64,000 nucleotides of DNA from NCBI GenBank assembly GCA_020638575.1, contig JACKIH010000003.1, forward strand, positions 2,895,501 through 2,959,500, written 5' to 3'. Both the position numbers and the translations under genes were made by a program. The notes beneath the pieces are model-generated. The model saw only the letters and a list, made by a program, of their open reading frames with translations, was not told the DNA's origin and did not search any database. Positions 1 through 8,567 of this stretch are shown in pieces; position 1 is the first letter of the stretch; each line of letters begins with the position of its first letter. The DNA is from Rhodospirillaceae bacterium (GTDB lineage Bacteria > Pseudomonadota > Alphaproteobacteria > DSM-16000 > Inquilinaceae).

Positions 1-774
1 ATCCGCGACGAGGTCGACCCCGACGCCAACATCATCTTCGGATCGACCTTCGACGAGAGCATGGAGGGCAAGGTCCGTGTTTCTGTTGTGGCCACCGGCA
101 TCGATGTCGAAGACGCCCTGATGGGGCGGCCCCGGCTGGTGACGACGCCCCCGGCCGACCAGCCGCGGACGATGCCGGTGAAGGAGCAGGCCGCGCCCCA
201 GCCGGCGGCCCAGCACCACCAGGAGGTCGCCACCGCGGAGTTCCAGGACGAGCAGACGGTGTTCGCCGAAGCTCCGGTGCAGGCGCCGGTTCAGCCGCAG
301 CCCCAGCCGCGGCCCCAGGCCCAGGTGCGGCCCCAGGCCCAGGTGCGGCCCCAGCCCCACGCGGAGCCGGCGGTGGCCGCCCGTCCGGCCACCCAGCCGC
401 CCCAGGCGGAACGCCGGCAGGACACCTTCATCCCGCCGGAACCGGCCCAGCCGGCACGTCCGCAGGGCAACCCGCACGGCCGCAGCGGTATCTTCGGCAT
501 TCCCAACCTGGGCGGTACCCCCGGCCAGCGGGACGACCGCAGCCTGCTGCAGCGGGTGACCCACAGCGTCTCGCGCCAGCGCGGCGAAGAGCAGGCCGAA
601 CCGCGCACCCAGCCGCCGGCGGCCCAGGCCAAGGCTGCGGCAGCACAGCCGCGTGACCCGGCCCCGCAGCAGTCGCGGCTCGCCGCCACCGATCCGGTGG
701 CCCGGCCCGCCCTGCCGCCCCATGACGACGAGGCGCTGAACATCCCGGCGTTCCTGCGTCGCCAGGCCAACTGA
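1..774 (+). CDS. ftsZ: Cell division protein FtsZ, 3' part (5' end outside window)
   Basis: This is the C-terminal part of the tubulin-like GTPase that forms the cytokinetic Z ring. The fragment opens in frame 1 with DPDANIIFGSTFDES and then VSVVATGI, which is the end of the FtsZ C-terminal globular domain. A long linker of about 190 residues follows, rich in Pro, Gln and Ala and containing tandem repeats. The protein ends in EALNIPAFLRRQAN, the conserved C-terminal peptide that binds FtsA and other partners. The GTP-binding domain lies upstream of the window. The downstream order lpxC-bamD-recN is the usual alphaproteobacterial arrangement. The identity rests on motifs at both ends of the fragment. 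Confidence 0.97.
   Translation: MRDEVDPDANIIFGSTFDESMEGKVRVSVVATGIDVEDALMGRPRLVTTPPADQPRTMPVKEQAAPQPAAQHHQEVATAEFQDEQTVFAEAPVQAPVQPQPQPRPQAQVRPQAQVRPQPHAEPAVAARPATQPPQAERRQDTFIPPEPAQPARPQGNPHGRSGIFGIPNLGGTPGQRDDRSLLQRVTHSVSRQRGEEQAEPRTQPPAAQAKAAAAQPRDPAPQQSRLAATDPVARPALPPHDDEALNIPAFLRRQAN
310..357 (+). repeat. 18-bp in-frame tandem repeat in the FtsZ linker
   Basis: The unit CGGCCCCAGGCCCAGGTG occurs at 310-327 and 328-345, and a partial third copy follows. It encodes RPQAQV repeats and sits in a wider Pro-Gln tract. Because the unit is six codons long, copy-number changes would keep the frame. Confidence 0.85.
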
Positions 775-811
775 CGGCAGGGTTCCCCCTCTGCCGGTCT
801 CGCTCGCGAAA

Positions 812-851
812 CCGGGTACTGCGACCGTTGCCCAGCGGTCGCAGTACCCGG
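812..851 (+). terminator. Strong hairpin after ftsZ
   Basis: A perfect 16-bp inverted repeat (CCGGGTACTGCGACCG and its complement) flanks an 8-base spacer, and TT/AG pairing could extend the stem. It starts 38 bases after the ftsZ stop. No T-tract follows, so it could be a terminator, a 3' stabiliser of ftsZ mRNA, or a protein-binding palindrome. The structure is seen directly; the role is inferred. Confidence 0.6.
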
Positions 852-984
852 CGCGGCGCGGAGGGAACGTGCGATGCGGTCGCGGTGCCAAAGGTGCCCG
901 GTCGACACAGTCCGAAACAAAGAGTGATTCGGGCCGGCGCCGGCTGAGCCTGTACCAACGCATGTGCGGGAGCATCGACCACCC

Positions 985-1947
985 ATGGATGGACGAATCA
1001 GCATGTTCGAACGGCTGGATATGGCACAGCGCACGCTCAACGCCCCGGTGGCGTGTTCGGGCGTGGGCCTGCATTCGGGCAAGTCGGTCCGGATGCGGCT
1101 GCTGCCGGGCGAACTGAACAGCGGCATCGTGTTTGTGCGCGCCGACCTGGCGCAGCACCAGGCGGTGATCCCGGCCCTGTGGGACCGGGTGACCGACACC
1201 ACCTTGTGCACGGTGCTCGACAACGCCAAGGGCGCCTCGGTGGCGACCGTGGAGCACCTGATGGCGGCCCTGCGGGGCTGCGGCGTCGACAACGCCGTGA
1301 TCGAACTGGACGGCCCTGAAGTGCCGGCCATGGACGGCTCGGCCGACCCCTTCGTGCGCCTCATCGACGGCATCGGCACGGTGGCCCAGCCGGGCAGCCG
1401 GCGGGCCATCCGGGTGTTGCGTCCGATCAGCGTGGGCGACGAGACGCGCGGCGCCAGCCTGTCGCCGGCACTCGGCAGCTCGTATTCCATGGAGCTGGAT
1501 TTTCCCGGCCAGTCGATGGCCCGCCAGGAAGGCACCGTGCGGCTCGATGCCGAAGCCTTCCGCGAGGAGGTGGCGCGGGCGCGCACCTTCGGCTTCCTCG
1601 CCGAGGTCGACGAGCTGCGCCGCCGCGGCTTCGCGCTCGGCGGCACGCTGGACAACGCCATCGTCATGGACGGTCGGCGGGTGATGAACGACGGCGGCTT
1701 GCGCTACGAGGACGAGCTGGTGCGCCACAAGCTGTTGGACGCCATCGGCGATCTCTACCTGGCCGGCATGCCGATCATCGGGCATTTCCACGGCTGGCGC
1801 TCGGGCCATGCGGTGAACAACGCGCTGCTGCGCGCCCTGTTCGAGGACGACACCGCCTGGGTGTTCGACACGCCGCTCGCGCCCGCAGACTGGATGGCCG
1901 GCTACCGTTCGGGCCTGCAGGCCGGCGGCCACCTTCGTTTCGCCTAG
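985..1947 (+). CDS. lpxC: UDP-3-O-acyl-N-acetylglucosamine deacetylase LpxC
   Basis: LpxC is the zinc-dependent, committed deacetylase of lipid A synthesis in the cytoplasm. The N-terminal signature QRTLNAPVACSGVGLHSGKS is present. TVEHLMAAL carries the first zinc His, HKLLDAIGDLYLAG carries the second zinc His and the Asp, and HGWRSGHAVNN carries the conserved active-site His. The length of about 320 residues is normal. The start is uncertain: GTG 964, ATG 985, ATG 1003 and ATG 1021 are in frame. ATG 985 follows a GGGAG about 12 bases upstream, and ATG 1003 has a weak GGA. It follows ftsZ, as in many alphaproteobacteria, and implies an LPS outer membrane. Confidence 0.96.
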   Translation: MDGRISMFERLDMAQRTLNAPVACSGVGLHSGKSVRMRLLPGELNSGIVFVRADLAQHQAVIPALWDRVTDTTLCTVLDNAKGASVATVEHLMAALRGCGVDNAVIELDGPEVPAMDGSADPFVRLIDGIGTVAQPGSRRAIRVLRPISVGDETRGASLSPALGSSYSMELDFPGQSMARQEGTVRLDAEAFREEVARARTFGFLAEVDELRRRGFALGGTLDNAIVMDGRRVMNDGGLRYEDELVRHKLLDAIGDLYLAGMPIIGHFHGWRSGHAVNNALLRALFEDDTAWVFDTPLAPADWMAGYRSGLQAGGHLRFA

Positions 1948-2119
1948 ATCCTCAGCCGATATCGGTGCTCGGGGGGTGGCCGGTGCGCGCTTGCGCAGGC
2001 TGCGCGATGGCGTGATATACCGGTGCGCGAACGGCCCATGCGGGTCTGCGGCCCGCGGGCCCGTGCCCCATGGGTCTTCGGCCCACCGGTCTTCAGGACG
2101 ACAGGACGGCAGGACGGCG

Positions 2120-2953
2120 ATGCGACGGAGCGTTGGTTTGGCGGAATGGCTGCGGATCGCCGCGGTGGCGGCGTCGGTCGGCGCGCTGGCCGCCTGTTCC
2201 AGCGACGAGACGGATCCCGAGGTGTTCGTCGAGCGGCCGGCCGACGTGATCTATCTGGAAGCCGCCCAGACGCTGGAGAACGAAGAGTTCACAGAGGCCG
2301 CCACCCTGTTCGACGAGGTGGAGCGCCAGCACCCCTATTCGCCCTGGGCCACGCGCGCCCAGTTGATGGCCGCCTACGCCCACTACCTGGACCTGGACTA
2401 CGACCAGGCGATCCTGGCGCTCAACCGCTTCATCCGCCTGCACCCGGGCAACGAGGAGGTGGACTACGCCTACTACCTCAGGGCGCTCAGCTACTACGAG
2501 CAGATCTCCGACGTGGAGCGCGACCAGGAGATGACGCGCCGGGCGCTGGATGCGCTGGACGAGGTGGTCACCCTGTTCCCCGATACCGACTACGCCCGCG
2601 ACGCCCGCCTGAAGCGCGACCTGACGCTCGACCAGCTCGCCGGCCAGAACATGACCATCGGCCGCTGGTACCTGCGCCAGAGCTACTACCAGGCCGCCAT
2701 CAACCGCTTCAACACGGTGATCCAGGACTACCAGACCACCACCCACGTGCCGGAAGCCCTGCACCGCCTGGTGGAAGCCTATGTGGCGCTGGGCCTGCGC
2801 GACCAGGCCCAGGCGGCGGCCGCGGTGCTGGGCTACAACTACCCCGGCAGCGAGTGGTATCTGGATAGCTACGCCCTGCTGGTCGACGAAGGCATCCGCC
2901 CGGTGGAGAACGATGCCGGCTTCGTCGAGCGGGCCATGGACTGGCTGTTCTGA
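2120..2953 (+). CDS. bamD: Outer membrane assembly lipoprotein BamD (ComL)
   Basis: BamD is an essential lipoprotein of the Bam complex, which inserts beta-barrel proteins into the outer membrane. The 277-residue product begins with a short signal peptide ending in the lipobox LAAC (Cys about residue 24). TPR-like helices follow, with repeated Tyr- and acid-rich segments such as YAHYLDLDYDQAILALNRF. ATG 2120 was chosen because it gives a proper lipoprotein signal and follows AGGACGG. The upstream leader holds several GC-rich palindromes. recN starts 11 bases downstream of the stop, so the two genes are probably co-transcribed. Confidence 0.93.
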   Translation: MRRSVGLAEWLRIAAVAASVGALAACSSDETDPEVFVERPADVIYLEAAQTLENEEFTEAATLFDEVERQHPYSPWATRAQLMAAYAHYLDLDYDQAILALNRFIRLHPGNEEVDYAYYLRALSYYEQISDVERDQEMTRRALDALDEVVTLFPDTDYARDARLKRDLTLDQLAGQNMTIGRWYLRQSYYQAAINRFNTVIQDYQTTTHVPEALHRLVEAYVALGLRDQAQAAAAVLGYNYPGSEWYLDSYALLVDEGIRPVENDAGFVERAMDWLF

Positions 2954-2964
2954 CGCCGGCCACC

Positions 2965-4632
2965 ATGCTGGCCGGGCTGACCATCCGCAACGTCGTCCTG
3001 ATCGAAAGCCTGTCCCTGGACTTCGCCGCCGGGCTGTGCGCGCTGACCGGTGAGACGGGCTCGGGCAAGTCGATCCTCCTGGATGCCCTGGGCCTGGCGC
3101 TCGGCACGCGGGCCGATGCCCTGCTGGTGGGGGCGGCGGATGCCCAGGCGATGGTGACCGCCGAGTTCGACCTGCCGGCCAACCACCGTGTTTTCGCCCT
3201 GCTGGCCGACCAGGAGATGGCGGCCGAACCGCCGCTCGTCCTGCGCCGCACCTTGAGCCGCGACGGCCGCAGCCGTGCCCATGTCAACGACCAGCCGGTG
3301 TCGATCGGCCTGCTCAGGCAGGTCGGCCAGACGCTGGTGGAGGTGCACGGCCAGTTCGACACCCACGGCCTGCTCAACCCGGCAACCCACCGCGGCCTGC
3401 TCGATGCCCATGCCGGGCACGCTTCGCTGCTGGCTGCCTGCAGCAGCATTTGGGCCACATGGCAGGCGGCGGAACTGGCCCTGTCGGAGGCCCGGCAAGC
3501 GGCCGAGCGCGCCCGCAGCGAGGAGGAATTCCTGCGCCACGCGGTGCACGAGCTTGACGCTCTGGCGCCGCAGCCGGGGGAGGATGCGCGGCTTGCCGAT
3601 CTGCGCGCCATGCTGATGAACCGCGAGAAGCTGGTGGCCGCCATCGAAGCCGCCCAGGATGCGCTCGGCGGCGATGCCGGGGCGGCACGGGCGCTCGGCC
3701 AGGCCCAGCGAGCGCTGGCCCGCATCGCCGACAGTGCTGGCGACCGGCTGGCCCATGTGCTCGACGCGCTCGACCGCGCGGTGGCGGAAACCGAAGACGG
3801 GATGGAGCAGCTCCAGCGGGCCGCCGCCGACCTGGACCTCGACCCCGGTGAGCTGGAACGGCTGGAAGAGCGGCTGTTTGCGCTTCGGGCACTGGCCCGC
3901 AAGCACGGCGTGGCGGTGGACGAGTTGGCGGAGCTGCGCAGCGGCATGGCCGAGCGCCTGGCGCTGATCGAGGACACCGGCCACCGCATCGACCGGCTGG
4001 TGCGCGAGGCCGCCCAGACGCGCCGCGACTACGAGGCCGCCGCGGTCGCACTCACCGCCGCACGGCGCATCGCCGCGGCGGAGCTGGACCAGGCGATCGC
4101 CCGCGAGTTGGGACCGCTGAAGCTGGACAAGGCCCGCTTCGTCACCGATCTCGCCGACCTGCCGCAAGCGGACTGGGGGCCGCAGGGCCGCGACCGCGTG
4201 ACCTTCACCGTGGCCACCAACCCGGGTGCGGCACCGGGGCCGCTCAACCGCATCGCCTCGGGCGGCGAGCTGGCCCGCTTCATGCTGGCCCTTAAGGTGG
4301 TGCTGGCGCGCGCCGGCGACGTGCCGACCCTGGTGCTCGACGAGGTGGACAGCGGCATCAGCGGAGCGGTGGCCGATGCCGTGGGCCAGCGGCTGGCAGC
4401 GCTGGCCGCCCATGTGCAGGTGCTGGTGGTCACCCACAGTCCGCAGGTGGCAGCCCGGGCCACCCATCACCTGCGGGTGCAGAAGGACGAGGTGCTGGAA
4501 CGCGTGCTGACGACGGTGGTGCGGCTGGAGGACGGCGCGCGGCAGGAGGAAATCGCCCGCATGCTGTCGGGCGCCAAGGTCACCGAACAGGCGCGGGCCG
4601 CCGCCGCCAGCCTGATCGGCACTTCGGGGTAG
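2965..4632 (+). CDS. recN: DNA repair protein RecN
   Basis: RecN is an SMC-like ATPase that acts at double-strand breaks with RecA. The 555-residue protein has an N-terminal Walker A GETGSGKS (about residue 30). A long Ala/Glu/Arg-rich middle forms the coiled-coil arms. The C-terminal half has the signature SGGELARFMLALKVVL and Walker B TLVLDEVDSGISG, followed by the switch region VVTHSPQVAA. The length is typical. It lies directly behind bamD, and no LexA-type box is obvious in the 11-base gap, so any SOS control must act on an upstream promoter. Confidence 0.95.
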   Translation: MLAGLTIRNVVLIESLSLDFAAGLCALTGETGSGKSILLDALGLALGTRADALLVGAADAQAMVTAEFDLPANHRVFALLADQEMAAEPPLVLRRTLSRDGRSRAHVNDQPVSIGLLRQVGQTLVEVHGQFDTHGLLNPATHRGLLDAHAGHASLLAACSSIWATWQAAELALSEARQAAERARSEEEFLRHAVHELDALAPQPGEDARLADLRAMLMNREKLVAAIEAAQDALGGDAGAARALGQAQRALARIADSAGDRLAHVLDALDRAVAETEDGMEQLQRAAADLDLDPGELERLEERLFALRALARKHGVAVDELAELRSGMAERLALIEDTGHRIDRLVREAAQTRRDYEAAAVALTAARRIAAAELDQAIARELGPLKLDKARFVTDLADLPQADWGPQGRDRVTFTVATNPGAAPGPLNRIASGGELARFMLALKVVLARAGDVPTLVLDEVDSGISGAVADAVGQRLAALAAHVQVLVVTHSPQVAARATHHLRVQKDEVLERVLTTVVRLEDGARQEEIARMLSGAKVTEQARAAAASLIGTSG

Positions 4633-4655
4633 GGCAGTATCCGCCGCCATTTCAG

Positions 4656-4737
4656 TCGGTCCCGGCCCGCGCCCACCCGGCCACCCAATATTCTACAATG
4701 AGTTGGGCGACCGGGCGGGGGTGCGGGCCGGTGCAGA
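4656..4737. repeat. Imperfect palindromic repeat, copy 1
   Basis: The left arm CCGGCCCGCGCCCACCCGG (from 4662) and the right arm ending GTGCGGGCCGG (to 4731) form a stem of about 27 bp with a few mismatches. The AT-rich centre is CCAATATTCTACAATG. A second copy with the same flanks (TCGGT on the left, GGGCCGGTGCAGA on the right) lies at 52257-52340. Weaker similarity extends to roughly 4646-4763. It is non-coding and lies between recN and the PAS_5 gene. Confidence 0.75.
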
Positions 4738-4795
4738 CAGAACAGGAGATGCGGTAGCGCTTCCGGTCAGTGCCACCGGTCGCATGCGGGCGAAA

Positions 4796-5458
4796 TCAGG
4801 TGCGCGGCCGCTCGAAGGTCTGGTCGGCCAGGTCGCCGGGCACGCCGTAGCCGAGATCGAGCCAGCGCGCGGCGATCGGCATGTGCTGGGTGATCTTGGC
4901 GGCGTCCAACAGGTAGTGCCGCGTCACCTCGTGGCAGCAGGCCACCAGGTAGTGGGGTGTGGGCTCGGCGCTGGCGCGGAACGGTACGGCCAGCATGTGC
5001 ACGCGCGTCCACCCGCCGGTCACCAGCACCTTGTCCATCAGCATGCTCAGCCCGCAGGGATGGCCAAAGCCGCGCTCGTAGGTGTCTGCGAAGAACCGGG
5101 CCAGCGACGGCAGCGAGACCTGCAGAAGATCGGTGCCGACATTGACGGCATGGCCCTGCATCTTGATGTCTTCGCCGACCAGACGCAGCACCAGCGAGCC
5201 GGAGCCCACCCGCTCCAGGATGGAGATACGCGGCAGCAGGCTGACCACGGTCTCCGGCCGGAAGGCCGAGCGTGCCGGCAGCACGTTCTCGCGGCTGGAC
5301 AGGTCCCGCCACGCCCCGATCAGGCGCACGCAGTCCGCGCGATCGGTCGGCGGCAGGTCAGCGACCAGCGGCAGGGAAGAAGCGTCAAACGGATCGGACA
5401 CAGTACGAACGTAGCGGCTGGAACCAGGCGACGTCCGGACAATCCAGCGTCCCCCCAC
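4796..5458 (-). CDS. PAS_5-family protein (copy 1)
   Basis: This is a single-domain protein resembling the alphaproteobacterial PAS_5 family (PF07310), whose function is unknown and whose fold is that of a sensory PAS domain. Landmarks are LPARSAFRPETVVSLLPRIS, then SLVLRLVGEDIKMQGHAVNVGTDLL and LSMLMDKVLVTGGWTRVHMLAVPF. The same layout recurs in the paralogues at 57986 and 58756. The start is uncertain: ATG 5458 gives 220 residues, but a candidate promoter at 5471-5499 would leave almost no leader. GTG 5401 would give 201 residues, close to the 197-198 of its paralogues. It has no output domain and no membrane segment. Confidence 0.75.
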   Translation of the reverse strand: MGGRWIVRTSPGSSRYVRTVSDPFDASSLPLVADLPPTDRADCVRLIGAWRDLSSRENVLPARSAFRPETVVSLLPRISILERVGSGSLVLRLVGEDIKMQGHAVNVGTDLLQVSLPSLARFFADTYERGFGHPCGLSMLMDKVLVTGGWTRVHMLAVPFRASAEPTPHYLVACCHEVTRHYLLDAAKITQHMPIAARWLDLGYGVPGDLADQTFERPRT

Positions 5459-5470
5459 ATCTCCGGCTAG

Positions 5471-5499
5471 ATACTAAACACAGTTGTTCGCCCTGGCAA
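5471..5499 (-). promoter_or_regulatory. Candidate sigma-70-type promoter for the PAS_5 gene
   Basis: Read on the minus strand, TTGCCA (5494-5499) is separated by 17 bases from TAGTAT (5471-5476), within an AT-rich patch. If used, transcription would begin only a few bases before ATG 5458, which favours the internal GTG start. Found by eye; not tested. Confidence 0.35.
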
Positions 5500-5866
5500 A
5501 TCAAAACATCCATAGATCACACCACGGCAATGTAGTTCGAAATGTCAATGACGATCGCTGCTTCGCCGCATTTGCGACTTACACGACATCTCTAGTCGAA
5601 TGAGTTCTCCGGCACATTGCGCAGCATTGACTAGACGGCAGTATGTCCGAGGACGATTTGCCGCGTCCATTTACCCGAGGTATTTATCGCCATACGCCGA
5701 TTCAAAAAATGGTTGGATATAAAAATATCTCATTAGCGGGCAATTTGATCGCATTTTTGCAGGTATTCCCACGCAAATCAGCGTCTCGCCGGGCGTCGTA
5801 CAGGCGCGTCGTACAGGCGCGTCGGCACAGGTCGCCGGTAGCGTGTGTCGGGTGGCTGCCGACGGT
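5500..5866. other. AT-rich intergenic region without a convincing gene
   Basis: The region is markedly richer in A+T than its surroundings. It contains a short palindrome, GATATAAAAATATC, near 5717-5730, and tandem copies of GTCGTACAGGCGC near 5796-5822. An open frame at 5643-5873 lacks a ribosome site and typical codon use, so it is not called. The 3' end may hold the end of the mrcA transcript. Confidence 0.5.
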
Positions 5867-8455
5867 TCAGTAGAGGCCGCCGGTGCCCAGGTTCGATCCG
5901 GGTGTGGTTGGCCCGCCGATGCGCACCCGGTTGATCGAGCCATCGAGCCCGTCGTCGGTGCCGATCGTCTCGGTCGGGCTCAGGTCGATATCGCCGAACG
6001 GGATGGCATTGAACGGGATATCGCCGAACAGCAGAGGATCGCTCCAGTCCTCCAGCGTCTGGCGGGTCGGCTCGGTGCCCGGGCGGAAGGCTTCCCAGAT
6101 GGTGGTGCCGTCGCTGGCCGGCTGGCCGGTATAGGGGTTGATCTGCACCAGCCGCACATTGGGCGGAATGCGGAAGGGCGGCACCTCGCGGCCCTCCATG
6201 GCGGCCGCCATGAACTCCCCGAAGATGGGGGCCGCGGCCGAGCTGCCGGTTTCGTGGCCGAGCGTGCGCGGCTGGTCGAAACCGACGAACACGCCGGCCA
6301 CCAGGTCGGGCGTGAAGCCGACGAACCAGGCGTCGTGGGCATCGTTGGTGGTGCCGGTCTTGCCCGCCACCGGGAAGCCCAGGCTTTGCAGCCGGGTGGC
6401 GGTGCCGCGCTGGACGACGCCTTCCAGCATCGACACCACCTGGAAGACCGACACCGGATCGGCGATGCGCCGTCGCGTATCGGTGAGCGCCGGTGCGGCC
6501 TCGCCGTGCCACGACGGTGCCACGCAGCCGCTGCACGGCCGTTCGTCGTGGCGATAGATGGTGCGCCCGGTGCGGTCCTGGATGCGGTCGATCAGGGTGG
6601 GTTCGATGGCGAGCCCGCCATTGGCCAGCATGGCATAGGCGGCCGTCAGGTGGAGCGGCGTCGTCTCGCCCGCCCCCAGCGCCATGGAATAGAGCAGCGG
6701 CATGTCGTCGTAGATGCCGAAGCGCTGGGCAATCTCGCGCACCCGCTCCAGCCCGACCGACAAGATCAGCCGCACCGTCATGATGTTGCGCGAGCGCTCC
6801 AGGCCGATCCTCAACGGCTGCGGGCCGAGGAAGTCGTGGCCGTAGTTGTCCGGCGACCACTGGCGGCCGTCGTCGATGTCGACGGAGATGGGGGAGTCGA
6901 GAACGATGGTCGACGGCGTGTAGCCGGCTTCCAGGGCCGCCAGGTAGACGAACGGCTTGAAGGCGCTGCCGGGCTGGCGCACCGCCTGGGTGGCGCGGTT
7001 GAACTCGCTCATGTCGTAGTCGTAGCCGCCGGCCATGGCGAGCACGCGGCCGGTGTGCGGGTCCATGACGACCAGCGCCCCCTGGATTTCGGGGATCTGC
7101 TCCAGCCGATAATGGGCCGGCGGGGCCTCGGCGACCGCCTCTGCCGCCGTCTCTGCCGCCGCCGCGCTGGCGGTGGCGGTGGCGGTGGCGGGGGCGGGGG
7201 CCGCAACGCCGTCGAGGGCGGAGACCAGGACCACGTCGCCCAGTTCCAGAACGTCGCCCACGCGCTGCGGGGCAGCGCCGACCTGCTGGTTTTCCAGCCA
7301 GGGCCGCGCCCAGCTCACCTCGTCGAACGGGATCTCGCCGCGGCTGCCGTCGGCCAGGCCGATGGCGGCCACCCGGTCGCCCACCTCCAGCACCGCGGCC
7401 AGCCGCCAGTCACCGGCGCCGGCCGGCACCTCCCGGGCGGAAAGCTGGCCCGGCCAGTCGTCGAAGGTCTCCAGCCGGTCTACCGGCCCGCGCCAGCCGT
7501 GGCGCCGGTCGTAGGCGATGAGGCCGTCGCGCAGGGCCGTCTCGGCCAGGCCCTGATAGGTGGGGTCGAGGGTGGAGCGCACCGCCAGGCCGCCGCCGTA
7601 GAGCGCGTCGTCGCCGTAGACGGTCTGGAGCTGGCGGCGCACCTCCTCGGCGAAGTAGTCGGCGTCGAAGGTGAACGGCCGCTCGCGTTCTGCCAGCACC
7701 AGCGGCTCCGCCATGGCGGCGTCGGCTTCGGCCTGGGTGATGGCGCCGTCCTCCAGCATGCGGCGCAGCACGTAGTTGCGCCGGGCGATGGCGGCTTCGT
7801 AGTTGCGATCGGGCTGGTAGTTGTTGGGCGCCTTGGGCAGCCCCGCCAGGAAGGCCGCCTGGGAGAGCGTCAACTCCGGCAGCGAGCAGTTGAAGTAGTT
7901 GAGGGCCGCCGCCGCCACGCCGAAGGAGTTCCGCCCGAGATAGATCTCGTTCAGGTACAGCTCCAGGATCTGGCGCTTCGTCAGCGTGTCTTCCAGACGC
8001 AGCGCCAGCAGGATCTCCTGGAGCTTGCGGTGGTAGGACGGCTCGTTGGAGAGGAAAAGGTTGCGCACCACCTGCTGGGTGATGGTCGACGCCCCTTCCG
8101 GGCGCTGGCCGGTGCCCAGGTTCATCAGGTTGTTCCAGGCCGCCCGGGCGATGCCGAGGATGTCGATGCCGCTGTGTTCGTAGAAGTGCTGGTCTTCCGC
8201 CGAGACGAACGCCTGGGCCACATGCTCGGGAATGGCGTCGATCGGCACGTAGAGCCGGTTCTCCGTGGCGAACTGGGCGAGCAGTTGGCCGTCGGAGGTG
8301 TAGAGGCGGGATGTCACCCGCGGTTCGTAGTTGGCGAGCTGGGTGTGGTCGGGCAGCGAGGCGGAGTAGTGCAGCACGATGGCGATCACGGCGACCGCCA
8401 CGGCCACCGTGAGCAGCGCCAGGGAAGACAGAACCCAGGTGAAAAAGCGTGCCAT
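5867..8455 (-). CDS. mrcA: Penicillin-binding protein 1A (bifunctional transglycosylase/transpeptidase)
   Basis: This class A PBP polymerises glycan strands and cross-links peptides in the periplasm. ATG 8455 gives 862 residues, starting MARFFTWVLSSLALL with one membrane anchor (about 8-28). The GT51 domain has EDQHFYEHSG (catalytic Glu87), GASTITQQVVRN and QILELYLNEIYLG. The transpeptidase domain has GSAFKPF (catalytic Ser about 496), the SxN-type SRN in ERSRNIMTVRL, and KTGTTNDAHDAWFVGF (about 698). An Ala-Thr-rich segment of about 25 residues (TATATASAAAAETAAEA) lies in the OB-like region before the transpeptidase. The longer frame to 8629 adds an Arg-rich, unlikely extension. It follows amiC on the same strand, so the two probably work together in wall growth. 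Confidence 0.95.
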   Translation of the reverse strand: MARFFTWVLSSLALLTVAVAVAVIAIVLHYSASLPDHTQLANYEPRVTSRLYTSDGQLLAQFATENRLYVPIDAIPEHVAQAFVSAEDQHFYEHSGIDILGIARAAWNNLMNLGTGQRPEGASTITQQVVRNLFLSNEPSYHRKLQEILLALRLEDTLTKRQILELYLNEIYLGRNSFGVAAAALNYFNCSLPELTLSQAAFLAGLPKAPNNYQPDRNYEAAIARRNYVLRRMLEDGAITQAEADAAMAEPLVLAERERPFTFDADYFAEEVRRQLQTVYGDDALYGGGLAVRSTLDPTYQGLAETALRDGLIAYDRRHGWRGPVDRLETFDDWPGQLSAREVPAGAGDWRLAAVLEVGDRVAAIGLADGSRGEIPFDEVSWARPWLENQQVGAAPQRVGDVLELGDVVLVSALDGVAAPAPATATATASAAAAETAAEAVAEAPPAHYRLEQIPEIQGALVVMDPHTGRVLAMAGGYDYDMSEFNRATQAVRQPGSAFKPFVYLAALEAGYTPSTIVLDSPISVDIDDGRQWSPDNYGHDFLGPQPLRIGLERSRNIMTVRLILSVGLERVREIAQRFGIYDDMPLLYSMALGAGETTPLHLTAAYAMLANGGLAIEPTLIDRIQDRTGRTIYRHDERPCSGCVAPSWHGEAAPALTDTRRRIADPVSVFQVVSMLEGVVQRGTATRLQSLGFPVAGKTGTTNDAHDAWFVGFTPDLVAGVFVGFDQPRTLGHETGSSAAAPIFGEFMAAAMEGREVPPFRIPPNVRLVQINPYTGQPASDGTTIWEAFRPGTEPTRQTLEDWSDPLLFGDIPFNAIPFGDIDLSPTETIGTDDGLDGSINRVRIGGPTTPGSNLGTGGLY

Positions 8456-8567
8456 GGCGGCGCTGCGCCAGCTCCTTCGTCGTCGTAGATCGAGCGTCCG
8501 ATCTACACCAAACCCGCCGAAGCCGGCGGAACTGCGGCGCGCCGGGCGTTGCCGCCCCGCCGGGTCG

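Noticed and set aside
291..1667. Long minus-strand frame across ftsZ and lpxC
   Set aside because: It is antisense to two recognised genes and encodes an unnatural Arg/Ser/Ala-rich sequence.
5643..5873. A 76-residue open frame in the AT-rich gap
   Set aside because: It lacks a ribosome site, has low-complexity Arg-rich content at the end and overlaps the mrcA stop.
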